A stretch of DNA of 64,000 bases from Pseudarthrobacter siccitolerans. Lineage in GTDB: Bacteria; Actinomycetota; Actinomycetes; Actinomycetales; Micrococcaceae. Location of the stretch: contig NZ_CAQI01000059.1 of NCBI RefSeq assembly GCF_001046895.1, positions 124,001 to 188,000 of the forward strand, written 5' to 3'. A model generated the notes under the pieces. That model searched no databases. It saw nothing but the letters and a program-made list of their open reading frames with translations, and had not been told where the DNA came from. Made by a program: the position numbers and the translations under genes. Within the stretch, counting starts at the first letter, position 1. The number at the start of each line of letters is the position of its first letter. Below are positions 19,031-28,628 of the stretch, one piece after another.

Positions 19031-20350
19031 ATGAGCGAGAAGCGACGGGGCTTAGGCCGCGGTCTTGGCGCACTGATTCCGAGTTCCGCCGGTGCTAACG
19101 GTGCGGGCAACGGCACAGCGGTTGCGCGCCCTGTCGATCTCTTCTTTCCCGAGGGTCGCAGGAAGGCTGATCCCACCGAATCGGTTCTGGATTCTACTAC
19201 TGCGAAAGAGCCCGCGGCCGGCACAGATGCCGACTCCCCGGAAACTGCCGTCGCCGAAGCAGCGGCACAGGACACAACGGACACATCGTCAAGCAACGGT
19301 ACCGGCAAATCCACCGCCGCCAAGTCCTCTACTGCACGGCGCGCTACCGGATCCGCAACGTCCTCCAACGGGTCGGCTGCGAAGAACGATGCCAGCGCCA
19401 ACGGTGCCGGCAAGACAAAGACCAGCGCTAAGAAGGTTGCGGAAGCAACAGAGGAGCCCGGCGATCCGGTTGACCTGCCCGCGGCTTCCGTCGGGTCTTT
19501 CGAAGCAGACAACGGCGTTGACCTGGTCGAGGTACCGGGCGTCCGCTTTGCCGAGATTCCTGTCACGGACATCCATCCGAACCGCAAACAGCCGCGTTCA
19601 GTCTTCGATGAAGACGACATGGCCGAGCTTGTTCACTCTGTCCGCGAAATCGGCGTCCTCCAGCCAATTGTGGTCCGGAAGTCTACCGAATCAGGTGGAG
19701 AACCGTTCGAGCTGGTTATGGGCGAGCGCCGGTGGCGTGCCGTGCAGGCTGCCGGGCTGGAGACTATCCCTGCAATCGTCAGGGACACCACGGATGATGA
19801 CCTCCTGCGCGACGCGCTGCTCGAGAACCTTCACCGGAGCCAGCTCAATCCCTTGGAAGAGGCCGCGGCCTACCAGCAGCTCCTTGAAGATTTCGGCACT
19901 ACTCACGAGCAACTGGCCGACCGCATCGGCCGGTCGCGGCCTCAGGTATCGAATACCTTGCGTTTGCTAAAGCTTCCTCCCCTTGTCCAGCGCCGGGTTG
20001 CTGCCGGTGTACTCTCGGCCGGCCACGCCCGAGCCCTTCTGGCGCTCCCTGACGCCGCTGCCATGGAAAGGCTGGCCCAGCGCATCGTCGCCGAGGGAAT
20101 GTCCGTACGCGCCACGGAAGAGGCCGTTACGCTGTACCAGGATCCGGCGAAGCCCGCCAAGAACAACATTCCCCGCCCTGGCGCCCGTCATGAGCGTCTC
20201 GACTACTTGGCCTCCTCGCTGTCGGACCGTCTGGACACCAACGTCAAGATCTCGCTTGGCGTTCGCAAGGGACGGGTCAGCATTGAGTTCGCCAGCGTTG
20301 AGGATCTCAACCGGATCATGGATGTTCTGGCGCCCGGAGCGGATAACTAG
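19031..20350 (+). CDS. parB: Chromosome partitioning protein ParB (Spo0J)
   Basis: CTP-dependent DNA clamp of 439 residues that loads at parS and spreads. The N-terminus (about 1-160) is a long Ala/Ser/Thr-rich low-complexity region. The conserved core starts VTDIHPNRKQPRSVFDEDDM and carries the CTP-binding GERRWRAVQAAGLE. The ENLHRSQLNPLEEAAAYQ arginine box and the helix-turn-helix DRIGRSRPQVSNTLRLLKLP follow, then a C-terminal dimerisation domain. The N-terminal part is longer than in Bacillus Spo0J. The nearby cluster of parS sites is its likely target. Confidence 0.96.
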   Translation: MSEKRRGLGRGLGALIPSSAGANGAGNGTAVARPVDLFFPEGRRKADPTESVLDSTTAKEPAAGTDADSPETAVAEAAAQDTTDTSSSNGTGKSTAAKSSTARRATGSATSSNGSAAKNDASANGAGKTKTSAKKVAEATEEPGDPVDLPAASVGSFEADNGVDLVEVPGVRFAEIPVTDIHPNRKQPRSVFDEDDMAELVHSVREIGVLQPIVVRKSTESGGEPFELVMGERRWRAVQAAGLETIPAIVRDTTDDDLLRDALLENLHRSQLNPLEEAAAYQQLLEDFGTTHEQLADRIGRSRPQVSNTLRLLKLPPLVQRRVAAGVLSAGHARALLALPDAAAMERLAQRIVAEGMSVRATEEAVTLYQDPAKPAKNNIPRPGARHERLDYLASSLSDRLDTNVKISLGVRKGRVSIEFASVEDLNRIMDVLAPGADN

Positions 20351-20664
20351 TAACGAGCCTGCACCTGCGTTCATTGCTTTTGCCCTGTGTTGCGGTCTCG
20401 CGTGGCTGCTACGCGAATCCTTGATTGTTGCAGGTTCTCTTCAGCCCGCCTGAAGATTGGGAAGCCGTGTAGGTAGCCTGTTGGTTTTGCCCTCATTCCC
20501 TTGATGCCTGTCGTTGGTACCGCCGTCTTGGTTGCTGGCGATCATTAAGACTGGAGTAGCGGTGTCCGTCGTAGTGGCCTAGGCGCTGCTTGCCTCGCTT
20601 CCATACATTCAAGAAGAATGTGCAACCCGCGACGCCTGCCCGCCACTCAGCCATTCTTGTTTGG

Positions 20665-20680
20665 CGTTTCACGTGAAACG
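20665..20680. promoter_or_regulatory. parS: parS site
   Basis: CGTTTCACGTGAAACG: full 14-bp core and a perfect 16-bp palindrome, about 315 bp after parB. Confidence 0.9.
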
Positions 20681-21164
20681 TTTTGTTTCCGGCGGGTAGC
20701 AGTGTTGCCTTCACTTCTCAGCGGGCCTAGCACTTGGCCTCAGAGCGATCGGGTTCTTGCGCACCGGCGCCACCAATTGGATGGGGAATCGGATGGTGGA
20801 GATGTCGTGTTTCAGCCATCCGATGAGCCGCAAACGACCAATGAACGCTAGAAGCGGCTGCTGTGAGCGCGCAGCTTTGCGGCTTCGGGTTACCTGCCTT
20901 GCCAAAGGAGCCCATAACGCTGGTCTTGCTGTGATGCGTCTGCAGTCAGCTCGCTCCAAGTTGTTTTGGGGGCCTGCGTAGCTCTCCTCCTTGCGGACAG
21001 CCAGGATCTTGATAACGGTATTCTGCATGATCATTTGGAACTACTTCTATGAAGGTTTAGCCATGTTTGCAGCTCCTGGTATCCAAATCTCACGTCCTCT
21101 CGCTTCGCAAGGCTTCTTGTTTTGATGACTTGAGGGGAAGCGGAGTGAGAAGGCCGGAGCGCGC

Positions 21165-21180
21165 CGTTTCACGTGAAACA
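21165..21180. promoter_or_regulatory. parS: parS site
   Basis: CGTTTCACGTGAAACA: full 14-bp core. It is 500 bp from the preceding site. Confidence 0.9.
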
Positions 21181-21880
21181 GGACCCGATATTTCGCGCCG
21201 CCTCTCTACTGTGTCGCCATCTCAGCGACACCATCGCTGGTCAAATCTGCCGCTGCTTGCGGCGCTACGGCCCGCGATCGCACAGATACTTGTTGCTAAG
21301 CCAGGTCGTTACCCCGCTTTCGATGTGATCTTTTAGGCACCAGGTCCACATATTTGTGGTACTGCGTTGTTCCGAGATTCCAGCTATCGGTTAGACTCGC
21401 GAGAATACCGCCTAGACAGAGACGGTTTCTCCGCACGGGCGCTTCTCGCACAACCCTCGAGGTCCTTGCGTGCTAAGACCCTCTCACGTTTGAGGAGAGG
21501 CCGGTTGCGGAATCGCGCTGAATGCCGATAAGACTAGCCAGGTAGTATTCCCCCACGCGTCTGAATGTACGTCCTTGAGGACTTTGGGACGAAAGGGCTG
21601 CATGAATATGGAGTGCGCGCAGTTGAAGCCGGACTCTGCGAGGTCATGCGAGACTGCATGCATTTTGCGCAGCATCAACTATGCCTTCTCGCGATAGCCT
21701 CCCAGGCATGAACTGATGAGGTAAAGCTCTTGGACTCTTGGTCCGCCTTCTACCTTGCTCACATTCAGCTTGGCCAGCGCTAACGTGTCCTGCCACCTCT
21801 TGAGCCTCCCCCCCGGTTCCTCAATGACTACGGAAGCGGGCACGCCCTTAGCCAGGGCCTGTTCAACATGCGTCCGCTGG

Positions 21881-21966
21881 TGTTTCACGTGAAACGGCAT
21901 CCCGCCCGCCGCTACGGTTTCACGTGAAAGGGCACCACCCACGCCGCTCTGGTTTCACGTGAAATG
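21881..21966. repeat. parS: Tandem parS array, 35-bp period
   Basis: Three parS-like palindromes start at 21881, 21916 and 21951, exactly 35 bp apart. The first has the full core (GTTTCACGTGAAAC at 21882-21895). The second ends in AAAG and the third in AAAT instead of AAAC. The 21-bp spacers after the first and second copies match at about 15 positions and share GCCGCT, so the whole 35-bp unit was duplicated and has since drifted. Confidence 0.85.
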
Positions 21967-22636
21967 TTTGCGATCCAGGCCACTACGGTGCTGCCAGGAT
22001 TTTGCGAGGACGGTTGGTCGGCTTTGCTAGCTGGGATGAGACGACGAGGAGTTCCCCAGCATGTCAATTCGCTAGACCTCCCGTGCACCCAAATGCCTGT
22101 CCTCTGCGCCTGAGTCGTAGTCTCATCCTCCCCCGATGATGCCGATGCCGGTGCCCGTGCACTGCTCTGGGAAGAGTAGCGGGCCTCCCCGTGACTTGCC
22201 GGCTGAAGAGTCCAATCCCTAAGGATAGGCCCGGCGATGGGCTTTGAGTGGCGGAGTACAGTTCGCAGCAATAGCGGTTGGCAGTACATTTTACCGAGCC
22301 GCCACTATCGAAAGCGGCCGGGGCATTGCACCAAACCCATCACGAATCAGAGAGTCCGTACCGCGAGGCCGATGGCCCAACTTTCCCGACGGTGCGAACG
22401 CGCTCCCCCGGAGGCGCCACACGGAATGCACCCCAAAGCTTGGTCCCTCGCTTTGCGTTCGGAACCCCTGTTCCGGCGGCATGAGCGGGGTCTCATCCGC
22501 CGACGCGGCCTTGGTACGCAAACACCTAGGCTGGTGTGGCTGTGTGGTTTCGCGCCTTTTGAAACACCTAGTGCGCACAAGGACATGGCCCTACCACCAG
22601 TCTATTTCCGATATGCCTGGCCAGGGCTTCACATCA

Positions 22637-22695
22637 GCCCGGAGGCGAGTCTCCGTAGGGCTTCGCGTCGGCCCGGAGGAGAGTCTCCGTAGGGC
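22637..22695. repeat. 25-bp direct repeat, two copies
   Basis: Copies at 22637-22661 and 22671-22695 are 24/25 identical and separated by 9 bp. Each starts GCCCGGAGG and ends TCTCCGTAGGGC, so each can form a short hairpin. They lie just before the first DnaA-box cluster. Function unknown. Confidence 0.7.
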
Positions 22696-22748
22696 GTGCT
22701 CCAGCCTGGATGCCTTAGTCGTATCGGGAATTTGTGCACATACCTCAC

Positions 22749-22803
22749 GGTGGATAAGGCTGTGGATAACTGTGTGGATAGTCACGCTGGAGCCTGTGGA
22801 TGT
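22749..22803. promoter_or_regulatory. DnaA-box cluster 1
   Basis: Four boxes in the same orientation within 55 bp: GGTGGATAA (22749-22757), the exact TGTGGATAA (22761-22769), TGTGGATAG (22773-22781) and TGTGGATGT (22795-22803). The first three are spaced 12 bp apart. No gene start is nearby. Confidence 0.7.
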
Positions 22804-22876
22804 GATGATGTTCTCATCCCACTTCCTGAACGGCCGGAGGTGACTCTGGATCGGTCACTGCAATGTGAGCGTGAGC

Positions 22877-22892
22877 TGTTTCACGTGAAACT
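22877..22892. promoter_or_regulatory. parS: parS site
   Basis: TGTTTCACGTGAAACT: full 14-bp core, 74 bp after DnaA-box cluster 1. Confidence 0.9.
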
Positions 22893-23115
22893 CTAGGGAG
22901 CATCGACCAAGTCGCCTACTGGCGGAGCTGCTTGCCGAATAGAGGTCGTAACTCCACAATTTCCGGTTTACTCTGGCCGTTTTGGGCCTCACATCGGTGC
23001 TCAGGCGGCGGTCAGCGCCCGATCCTCGGAGACTGCATACCATCGTCCCAACCGTCCACGCGATGCTCACTCCTTATTGTTGCCTCCCGCCTAGTAGCAG
23101 TGCATTGTTTGCGCC

Positions 23116-23170
23116 TGTGGATAACACTGTGGATATTGGGGCGGCAGGCCTGTGGATATCTTGGGGATAA
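23116..23170. promoter_or_regulatory. DnaA-box cluster 2
   Basis: Within 55 bp: the exact TGTGGATAA (23116-23124), TGTGGATAT (23128-23136), TGTGGATAT (23151-23159) and a variant TTGGGGATAA (23161-23170). The first two are again 12 bp apart and in the same orientation as cluster 1. Confidence 0.7.
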
Positions 23171-23782
23171 CTAGGAGCGGACGACCCGACCGTGGGGTTG
23201 AACTGGGCGGATTCCTTTAGGTCTTTGGGTCTCTACACCTGGCCGCCCGAGCCAGACTACTTCTGGCTAACCAAAGCCCAACTGAACAGCGCATTCCTAA
23301 AGTCGACCTGAACACGGACGATTTGTTGGGATGACAATCATCTGCTGTACCGACTGCTAAAAGGACCCCATCAGGCTCGCTCTCTCGCTTCTGCTAGTAG
23401 GTCTGGGTGACCAAGGGGTCGGCCTCGGAGTACGTGTTGGTAGTCCCAAACCTCTGCGGCGGCAGACGCAGTGCCGTCATAACCTCGCCTTGCGCTCCTC
23501 TCGTTGCCCGGAAATCATGCGGCGCCTGTCGGCGCCTTGGTCTCCTCCAGGGGGTTCCCGATTTCGACTGGTGGTGGCGCAGGGAAGGGCGCCAGCCCAT
23601 GCTCTTTTGACCAGAGTAGCTACTATGTTGGGTGCCGGTTTAGGGCTCGCCACCACCACGCGCAGTAGGCGGTGCTCTCCCGATGTCTCATACCGGAATC
23701 GACGTTTGCCTGGTCCTGGCTCCTGAGAAGATCCCTTGCCCGGTTCCGCAGAACTTCGAGAGATCGGGCAACTAACCCGCAC

Positions 23783-23798
23783 CGTTTCACGTGAAACA
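23783..23798. promoter_or_regulatory. parS: parS site
   Basis: CGTTTCACGTGAAACA: full 14-bp core, about 0.9 kb from the preceding parS. Confidence 0.9.
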
Positions 23799-24528
23799 GT
23801 GAGGAATGCGACGAGCAGCTGCGTCTGCTGCCGCGCAACCACGATATCTCTGTTGTCCATGAAGATCCTCTTGACGAGGCTCGGGCTGAATTAGGATAGT
23901 CCGGTAGCAAGGCTGTATCCGCCGCGCGTGCCGATGTGTGAAGCGGGATCGCGTCATGCAGCGTCCAGGACTGAGAGTTCATATCCATGTCGCCGTTGCT
24001 GAATCGATCCACGCCACACGGAACTACCGACACGCGGCCATAGATAGGTTCCACTGGTCTAAGAGGATCCAAGGGGAAGCAGAATGCTGAGCTGCGTAGC
24101 GGCAAACACCGCCATCACATGCTGGGACTACATCGCGGCCGTGGCCCCATCAGCACCGTGACCCGCCCCGGTATTGGTATCCAGCCCAACTTGGTGCAGA
24201 GTAGCGGCACGCTCCCCTTTTGCCCAATTCTTGCTCCGAGGCCGTATAGGTGGATCGTGCATCTGATAGGACTGTGCTTGGCGGATCTGCCCTCCCGTAA
24301 CTTGTCTTTCCCGAATGGACGGGCTTTGGGACGAAAACTTTGCGGTCTGCCTGCGATGCACATCGGCGATGAGCCGGGCTGAGGGTTGCCCGCATAGCGG
24401 TGTCGTCCCGTACCTTACCGCTGTAGCGGTTCTGTGGGGCGCCGCAAGGCGGATGGGTCGTTGCGGTGCAGACCACAACCACATGACCATCGCAGTAATA
24501 TGACCCCTCGTCGTGTAAAGGCACATTA

Positions 24529-24544
24529 CGTTTCACGTGAAACA
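24529..24544. promoter_or_regulatory. parS: parS site
   Basis: CGTTTCACGTGAAACA: full 14-bp core, 746 bp from the preceding site. Confidence 0.9.
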
Positions 24545-25072
24545 GTCCCATCAGGAGGCTGCACCAGGAAACAGGACGAGCGGGCGAGAAGCCATTGCGA
24601 ATAGCCGCTAAGACTGCCCCTTCCCACGCGGCCACCGAAACCCCTGGCAATCCCCAAACAGGCCCGGGTAGCGCACGGCGGTGCCGGCAGCTGATCGCGG
24701 CGGCAACGCTGCAGCCGGTCTGGCACACGGTCAATCTACTCCCCCAGCATAGGGAAACAATGGAACTACTGTCCCTCCGGCCTGCTGGTGAACTGGATAG
24801 CCGTGGAGAGGAGAGGGTCCGAAGCGAACCAGCCAACAATAACCGTTAGTGCGAACGTCTCGAGTTGTATCTTGCGTATCTTGGAGGTTGCGGGCTCTCC
24901 GGTGAACCGGCGGACAGAAATTCCAGATCCTCTGACTGTGGTGCGTTGTTCCGGAGGTGTGGAGCACGAGCAGCAGGCTCACGTCCTTCAAGGGCGGAAG
25001 TCTCCTTGGGTGCTGCAATCTCGCGGTAGACGGGGAACTATATCCCTTCTTCTTTCCACCTTGAGCGTCTGA

Positions 25073-25088
25073 CGTTTCACGTGAAACA
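25073..25088. promoter_or_regulatory. parS: parS site
   Basis: CGTTTCACGTGAAACA: full 14-bp core; one of a close pair with the site 39 bp downstream. Confidence 0.9.
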
Positions 25089-25111
25089 AGGAGAACTCCC
25101 GGCATGATGGC

Positions 25112-25127
25112 TGTTTCACGTGAAACA
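25112..25127. promoter_or_regulatory. parS: parS site, perfect 16-bp palindrome
   Basis: TGTTTCACGTGAAACA is a perfect 16-bp palindrome and equals the classical bacterial parS. It is the last of the cluster before trxA. Confidence 0.92.
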
Positions 25128-25233
25128 GAAAAAGCTGGCGCGCCAAGCACAGGTTCTGAAGGATGGTCATTCGGGCTTAGGGCTACGAGGTAAACGAACC
25201 AGTGCGGAGAAGAGCTGTTTCCAGTTATGACAG

Positions 25234-25282
25234 CAAAAAAACAAAAAGGGTGGCCACCGCCCCAACGAGCAATGGCCACCCT
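25234..25282 (-). terminator. Intrinsic terminator of trxA
   Basis: On the minus strand a perfect 10-bp GC-rich stem (arms 25273-25282 and 25247-25256) is followed by a T-rich tract complementary to AAAAAAACAAAA (25236-25247). This is a textbook rho-independent terminator 34 bp past the trxA stop. Confidence 0.9.
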
Positions 25283-25316
25283 CGACAGTTGCTGGACATC
25301 CAGCAACTGCTGTCGC

Positions 25317-25643
25317 CTAGGAAAGGACGTCAGCAAATTCTTTCTCGAAGAACTGCTTCGGCTTTGCGCCGATAACAGTGCTCTTCACTTCGCCGCCCTG
25401 GAACAGGTAAACGGCAGGGATGGAAGTGATGCCGTATTCGGCCGCGATGGCAGGGTTGTCATCCACGTTCAGCTTCACAACATCGACCTTCTCGCTGTAC
25501 TCGACGGAGATCTCGTCGAGGATGGGGCCAAGCTTGCGGCAGGGACCGCACCACTCGGCCCAGAAATCAACGATAACCGGCTTTTCAGAGGACAGTACGT
25601 CCGTGCCGAAACTTGCGTCCGTTACATCTTTTGCGTTGCTCAT
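25317..25643 (-). CDS. trxA: Thioredoxin
   Basis: Cytoplasmic dithiol-disulfide oxidoreductase of 108 residues. The active site is WCGPC with Cys32 and Cys35, preceded by PVIVDFWAEW; the cis-proline segment is ITSIPAVYLF. It is reduced by the product of trxB, which lies 40 bp upstream on the same strand, so the two probably form one operon. A strong terminator follows. The open frames overlapping on the other strand are shadows. Confidence 0.97.
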   Translation of the reverse strand: MSNAKDVTDASFGTDVLSSEKPVIVDFWAEWCGPCRKLGPILDEISVEYSEKVDVVKLNVDDNPAIAAEYGITSIPAVYLFQGGEVKSTVIGAKPKQFFEKEFADVLS

Positions 25644-25683
25644 AACCTTGTTTCTCTCTTCCTCTTCAATATCGCTTTACAGT

Positions 25684-26640
25684 TCAGGCTGGCAGGTCTG
25701 CTAGGTAGTGCTCCACGTCGATGGCAGCTACACAACCTGAGCCGGATGCGGTGATGGCCTGGCGGTAGGTGGGGTCAACGACGTCGCCGGCAGCAAAGAC
25801 ACCGGGAAGGCTCGTCTTGGAGCTCCTCCCCTGGACGGCGATGGTGCCCTCAGGGGTCAGTTCCAGGACGTCCTTAACGAGGTCGGTCCGCGGGTCGTTT
25901 CCGATCGCCACAAAGACACCCGTGACGGCAAGATCGGAAACCGTACCGTCAACCAGGTTCTTCAACTTCAGTCCGGTGACTTTGCTATCGCCGATAACGT
26001 CATCAACGGTGCTGTTCCAAATGAAGTTGATCTTCTCGTGCGCCAGCGCGCGGTCTGCCATAATCTTCGACGCCTTTAGCGAGTCGCGGCGGTGAACAAC
26101 CGTTACCGATTTCGCAAACTTGGTGAGGAACAGTGCCTCTTCCATGGCGGAGTCTCCCCCGCCGATCACTGCGATGTCCTGATCCTTGAAAAAGAAACCG
26201 TCACAGGTTGCACACCAGCTAACGCCGTGACCGGAGAGCCGCTTCTCGTTGGGCAGGCCAAGCTCACGGTAGGCGGAGCCGGTGGAGAGGATTACTGCTT
26301 TTGCCTGGAAAGTTTCACCGGTGGCGATGGTGACCTTCTTGACCGGCCCTTCCAGCTCAAGTGACGTCACGTCCTCGAACTGGATCTCTGTGCCGAAGCG
26401 CGCTGCCTGCTTCTCGAAGTTCTCCATCAGGTCCGGTCCCATGATGCCTTCGGGGAATCCCGGATAGTTTTCCACGTCAGTGGTGTTCATCAGTTCCCCG
26501 CCGGCGGTGACGGAACCTGCCAGCAGGAGGGGCTTCAGGTTGGCGCGGGCAGTGTAGACAGCTGCCGTGTAGCCAGCCGGGCCGGAGCCGACGATGATGA
26601 CATCACGTACGTCCGACGCGGTGTTTTCTGCGATGGTCAC
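25684..26640 (-). CDS. trxB: Thioredoxin-disulfide reductase
   Basis: NADPH- and FAD-dependent enzyme of 318 residues that reduces thioredoxin. The FAD-binding motif is VGSGPAGYTAAVYTARA, the redox-active motif is CATC in SWCATCDGFFF, the NADPH motif is VIGGGDSAMEEALFL, and the C-terminal FAD segment is GVFAAGDVVDPTYRQA. I place the start at the GTG 26638-26640, where homology begins and GGAAGAGG lies about 11 nt upstream; the frame is open for another 33 codons without homology. trxA follows. Confidence 0.95.
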   Translation of the reverse strand: MTIAENTASDVRDVIIVGSGPAGYTAAVYTARANLKPLLLAGSVTAGGELMNTTDVENYPGFPEGIMGPDLMENFEKQAARFGTEIQFEDVTSLELEGPVKKVTIATGETFQAKAVILSTGSAYRELGLPNEKRLSGHGVSWCATCDGFFFKDQDIAVIGGGDSAMEEALFLTKFAKSVTVVHRRDSLKASKIMADRALAHEKINFIWNSTVDDVIGDSKVTGLKLKNLVDGTVSDLAVTGVFVAIGNDPRTDLVKDVLELTPEGTIAVQGRSSKTSLPGVFAAGDVVDPTYRQAITASGSGCVAAIDVEHYLADLPA

Positions 26641-26815
26641 TGGACGGTGAACCTCTTCCTTTTTAGACGCGCCCCGCCGTGGAGGCCGGCCACATGGCAC
26701 AACTGATACTGCTGGCTGAATATTCCGGCGCCCAGTCACGGAGGAATGCCGGCAGGCAGCACTAAGCCAGCTCCGTCAGGCGCTCTTTCAAGATTACCGT
26801 CCCCAAGCCAAACGA

Positions 26816-26851
26816 AAGTGCCGCCGTCCGCGGGTGCGGACGGCGGCGCTT
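26816..26851 (-). terminator. Terminator of the murJ operon
   Basis: A 10-bp perfect stem (26821-26830 with 26837-26846) can be extended by A/T and G/C pairs to 26816-26851. On the minus strand it is followed by a T-rich stretch (ACTTTCGTTT). It lies about 45 bp past the stop of the pseudokinase gene and before trxB. Confidence 0.75.
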
Positions 26852-26894
26852 CAACCCGGCTGGCTCGAGAGCGGCCCTGACGTTCGGTCAGGCC

Positions 26895-28463
26895 TTACTG
26901 GACCTTGATTTCGGCAAGTCGGAGACCATATCCATAACGCGTCTTGGGAGCGGCCAGCCGGGGCAGCGAATTGATCGAAACGATCACATACTGCGCCTGC
27001 ACGGGCTCCGCCAGCGGGATATTCAGGTCCGTGGAGGTGAAGCTGTTCGTTCCAACAGCCTTGGCCCCATCGATTGACGGACGGTCGTTGGTGTAGACGG
27101 TGATGTTTCCGCCGGAGCCGCCGAGCTGCGAAAGCGTGATGGAAGAGACAGTGGCGGGGCTCTTCAGCTTGACCACGAGCGGCACACCTTGAAGTGCGAG
27201 CCCGCCCCAGTTTTCGGTGGCAAATTCCATGTCCGACCAGTAGCTGGCAGCGTTGCCGTCATAAGCCTTCACCAGGTCTCCGTCGAACGTGGCGGCGAAG
27301 TCGAAGTTGCCCTGCCGGCTTACCGATTCGATGGCGGGCGGGACGGCAGGCGGCGCGGAGGTCGGTGCCTGGGTAGGGGCGGAAGATCCTTCGGGCGCGC
27401 TGTTGTTTGTACTCGCAGCAGTCGGGTTGGCCTGGGGCTGCGAAGAAAACAGGCTGCCAAGGTTCGTTACGGCGAAAACAAGACCTGCGATGAGGACCAC
27501 GGCCAGGAGCCCGCCCACCAGCCAGCGCATGGAACGGGGTTCACGTTCCGGGGCGTCCTGGTCGTCGTCATCATAGTCGTCCCGACCGGCGTAGGAGGCT
27601 CCGGCGCCGGAAGCAGCCGCGGGAGCCGCTTGCCGTGCCAAGACCGGAGACTTCTTCTTGACCGGCCGCGGTTCTTCTTCCACCGGCACGTCCTCGTACA
27701 GGTCCTGGTCACCGGTAGTGGTGTAGTCGTCCTCGGACCACAGGGAGACCTTCGGCTTCCCGGTTTCGGGCGCTTCTTCCTGGGTGGCAGGGCTGGAGGC
27801 GAAACTGGCAGTGGCCGGCTCGTCGGACTGCGCGGACGGACCGCCAGGGCGCCCCAACCCACTCGCGGCAGCGGCACCGGCAGCCGCACCCCCGGCAGCC
27901 CCACCCAGTGCAGAGGAGCCGGAAGGCTTGCGTCCGACGCCGGGCGCCGCCGTGGGACGTGCCGGCGGCTTGGGCGGTACTACGGGCGCCGTACGGTAAG
28001 GATCAACCTGGCTGGGGTGGGTGTCCGAGTACTTGATGTAACCGGCGTCGACGTTTTCTTCGTCATCGTCGTAGGGCTCGGGTTCATGGGAACGGGGCTG
28101 CCCAAAAATTTCGCTGCCCAAAGTGTCCGTGAAGAACGGCTCCACGTACGGGGGGTTGGACGCCACCACGAGATCCAACAGGTCTGCGGCGGATGTGTGG
28201 TTGGTGATGAGGTACGTGGCGGCGGCGGTGACGCCGAGGTCCAGCACCTGGACGTTCCCGGGACGCTCCCCTGTGGCAACCTCGCGGGCGCTCTGGGCAA
28301 CCTGCTCAGTGTTCTCGGGGCCGGCAACCAGGATGCTGACCGGACGGTTAAGCACCTGGTCCACACCATCCAGCACCAGATCGTGGTCGTGCGAGGCCAA
28401 TACGGTGGCTGTGACCTTGTAACGGCCGCCCAGTACTGATCCGACATCGATCGGGTTGGACAC
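26895..28463 (-). CDS. MurJ-linked pseudokinase/discoidin-like membrane protein
   Basis: A 522-residue bitopic protein. The N-terminus (about 1-110) resembles a protein-kinase N-lobe (GSVLGGRYKVTATVLASHDH), but I find no HRD or DFG catalytic motifs, so it should not be an active kinase. A disordered Pro/Ala/acidic region follows. One transmembrane helix lies near residue 312 (WLVGGLLAVVLIAGLVFAV). The C-terminal ~150 residues are extracellular and resemble a discoidin (F5/8 type C) sugar-binding domain (AYDGNAASYWSDMEFATENW). In Mycobacterium tuberculosis the equivalent modules are fused to MurJ (MviN), where the pseudokinase binds FhaA. Here they are a separate gene 165 bp downstream of murJ. 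The GTG start is set by AGGAGG 6 nt upstream. Function in lipid II flipping control is inferred. Confidence 0.82.
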   Translation of the reverse strand: MSNPIDVGSVLGGRYKVTATVLASHDHDLVLDGVDQVLNRPVSILVAGPENTEQVAQSAREVATGERPGNVQVLDLGVTAAATYLITNHTSAADLLDLVVASNPPYVEPFFTDTLGSEIFGQPRSHEPEPYDDDEENVDAGYIKYSDTHPSQVDPYRTAPVVPPKPPARPTAAPGVGRKPSGSSALGGAAGGAAAGAAAASGLGRPGGPSAQSDEPATASFASSPATQEEAPETGKPKVSLWSEDDYTTTGDQDLYEDVPVEEEPRPVKKKSPVLARQAAPAAASGAGASYAGRDDYDDDDQDAPEREPRSMRWLVGGLLAVVLIAGLVFAVTNLGSLFSSQPQANPTAASTNNSAPEGSSAPTQAPTSAPPAVPPAIESVSRQGNFDFAATFDGDLVKAYDGNAASYWSDMEFATENWGGLALQGVPLVVKLKSPATVSSITLSQLGGSGGNITVYTNDRPSIDGAKAVGTNSFTSTDLNIPLAEPVQAQYVIVSINSLPRLAAPKTRYGYGLRLAEIKVQ

Positions 28464-28628
28464 GTGTTCCTCCTAGACTGTCCGGTTTCGCCGGCTCGGG
28501 TGACGCAACCACCGTCCAGGGGCCAGCACCAGGCTGACCCTTGAATGTAACTACCCCTGTTCCCTTTCGATCCTAGCCGATCCAGCCCAACGGACCGTGG
28601 ACCAAGGCAGCGGGAAACCGCCGCACTA

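Larger units (their letters stand above)
20351..25233. other. Gene-free centromere-like region with parS and DnaA boxes
   Basis: Roughly 4.9 kb between parB and trxA without a credible gene. The open frames are short, overlap on both strands, have no good ribosome-binding sites or recognisable domains, and their recurring FHVK and VSRET strings are translations of parS. Base composition looks visibly less GC-rich than the flanking genes. It contains ten parS palindromes (eight with the intact 14-bp core, two with one changed base), two clusters of DnaA boxes and a 25-bp repeat. A small stem at 20399-20415 follows parB. The likely role is the chromosomal centromere; an additional DnaA-related role is inferred. 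Degenerate genes or an undetected small RNA cannot be excluded. Confidence 0.75.

Noticed and set aside
20351..25233. Many short ORFs of 60-230 codons in the parS region
   Set aside because: They overlap on both strands, lack ribosome-binding sites and domains, and share FHVK or VSRET only because parS is translated in them.
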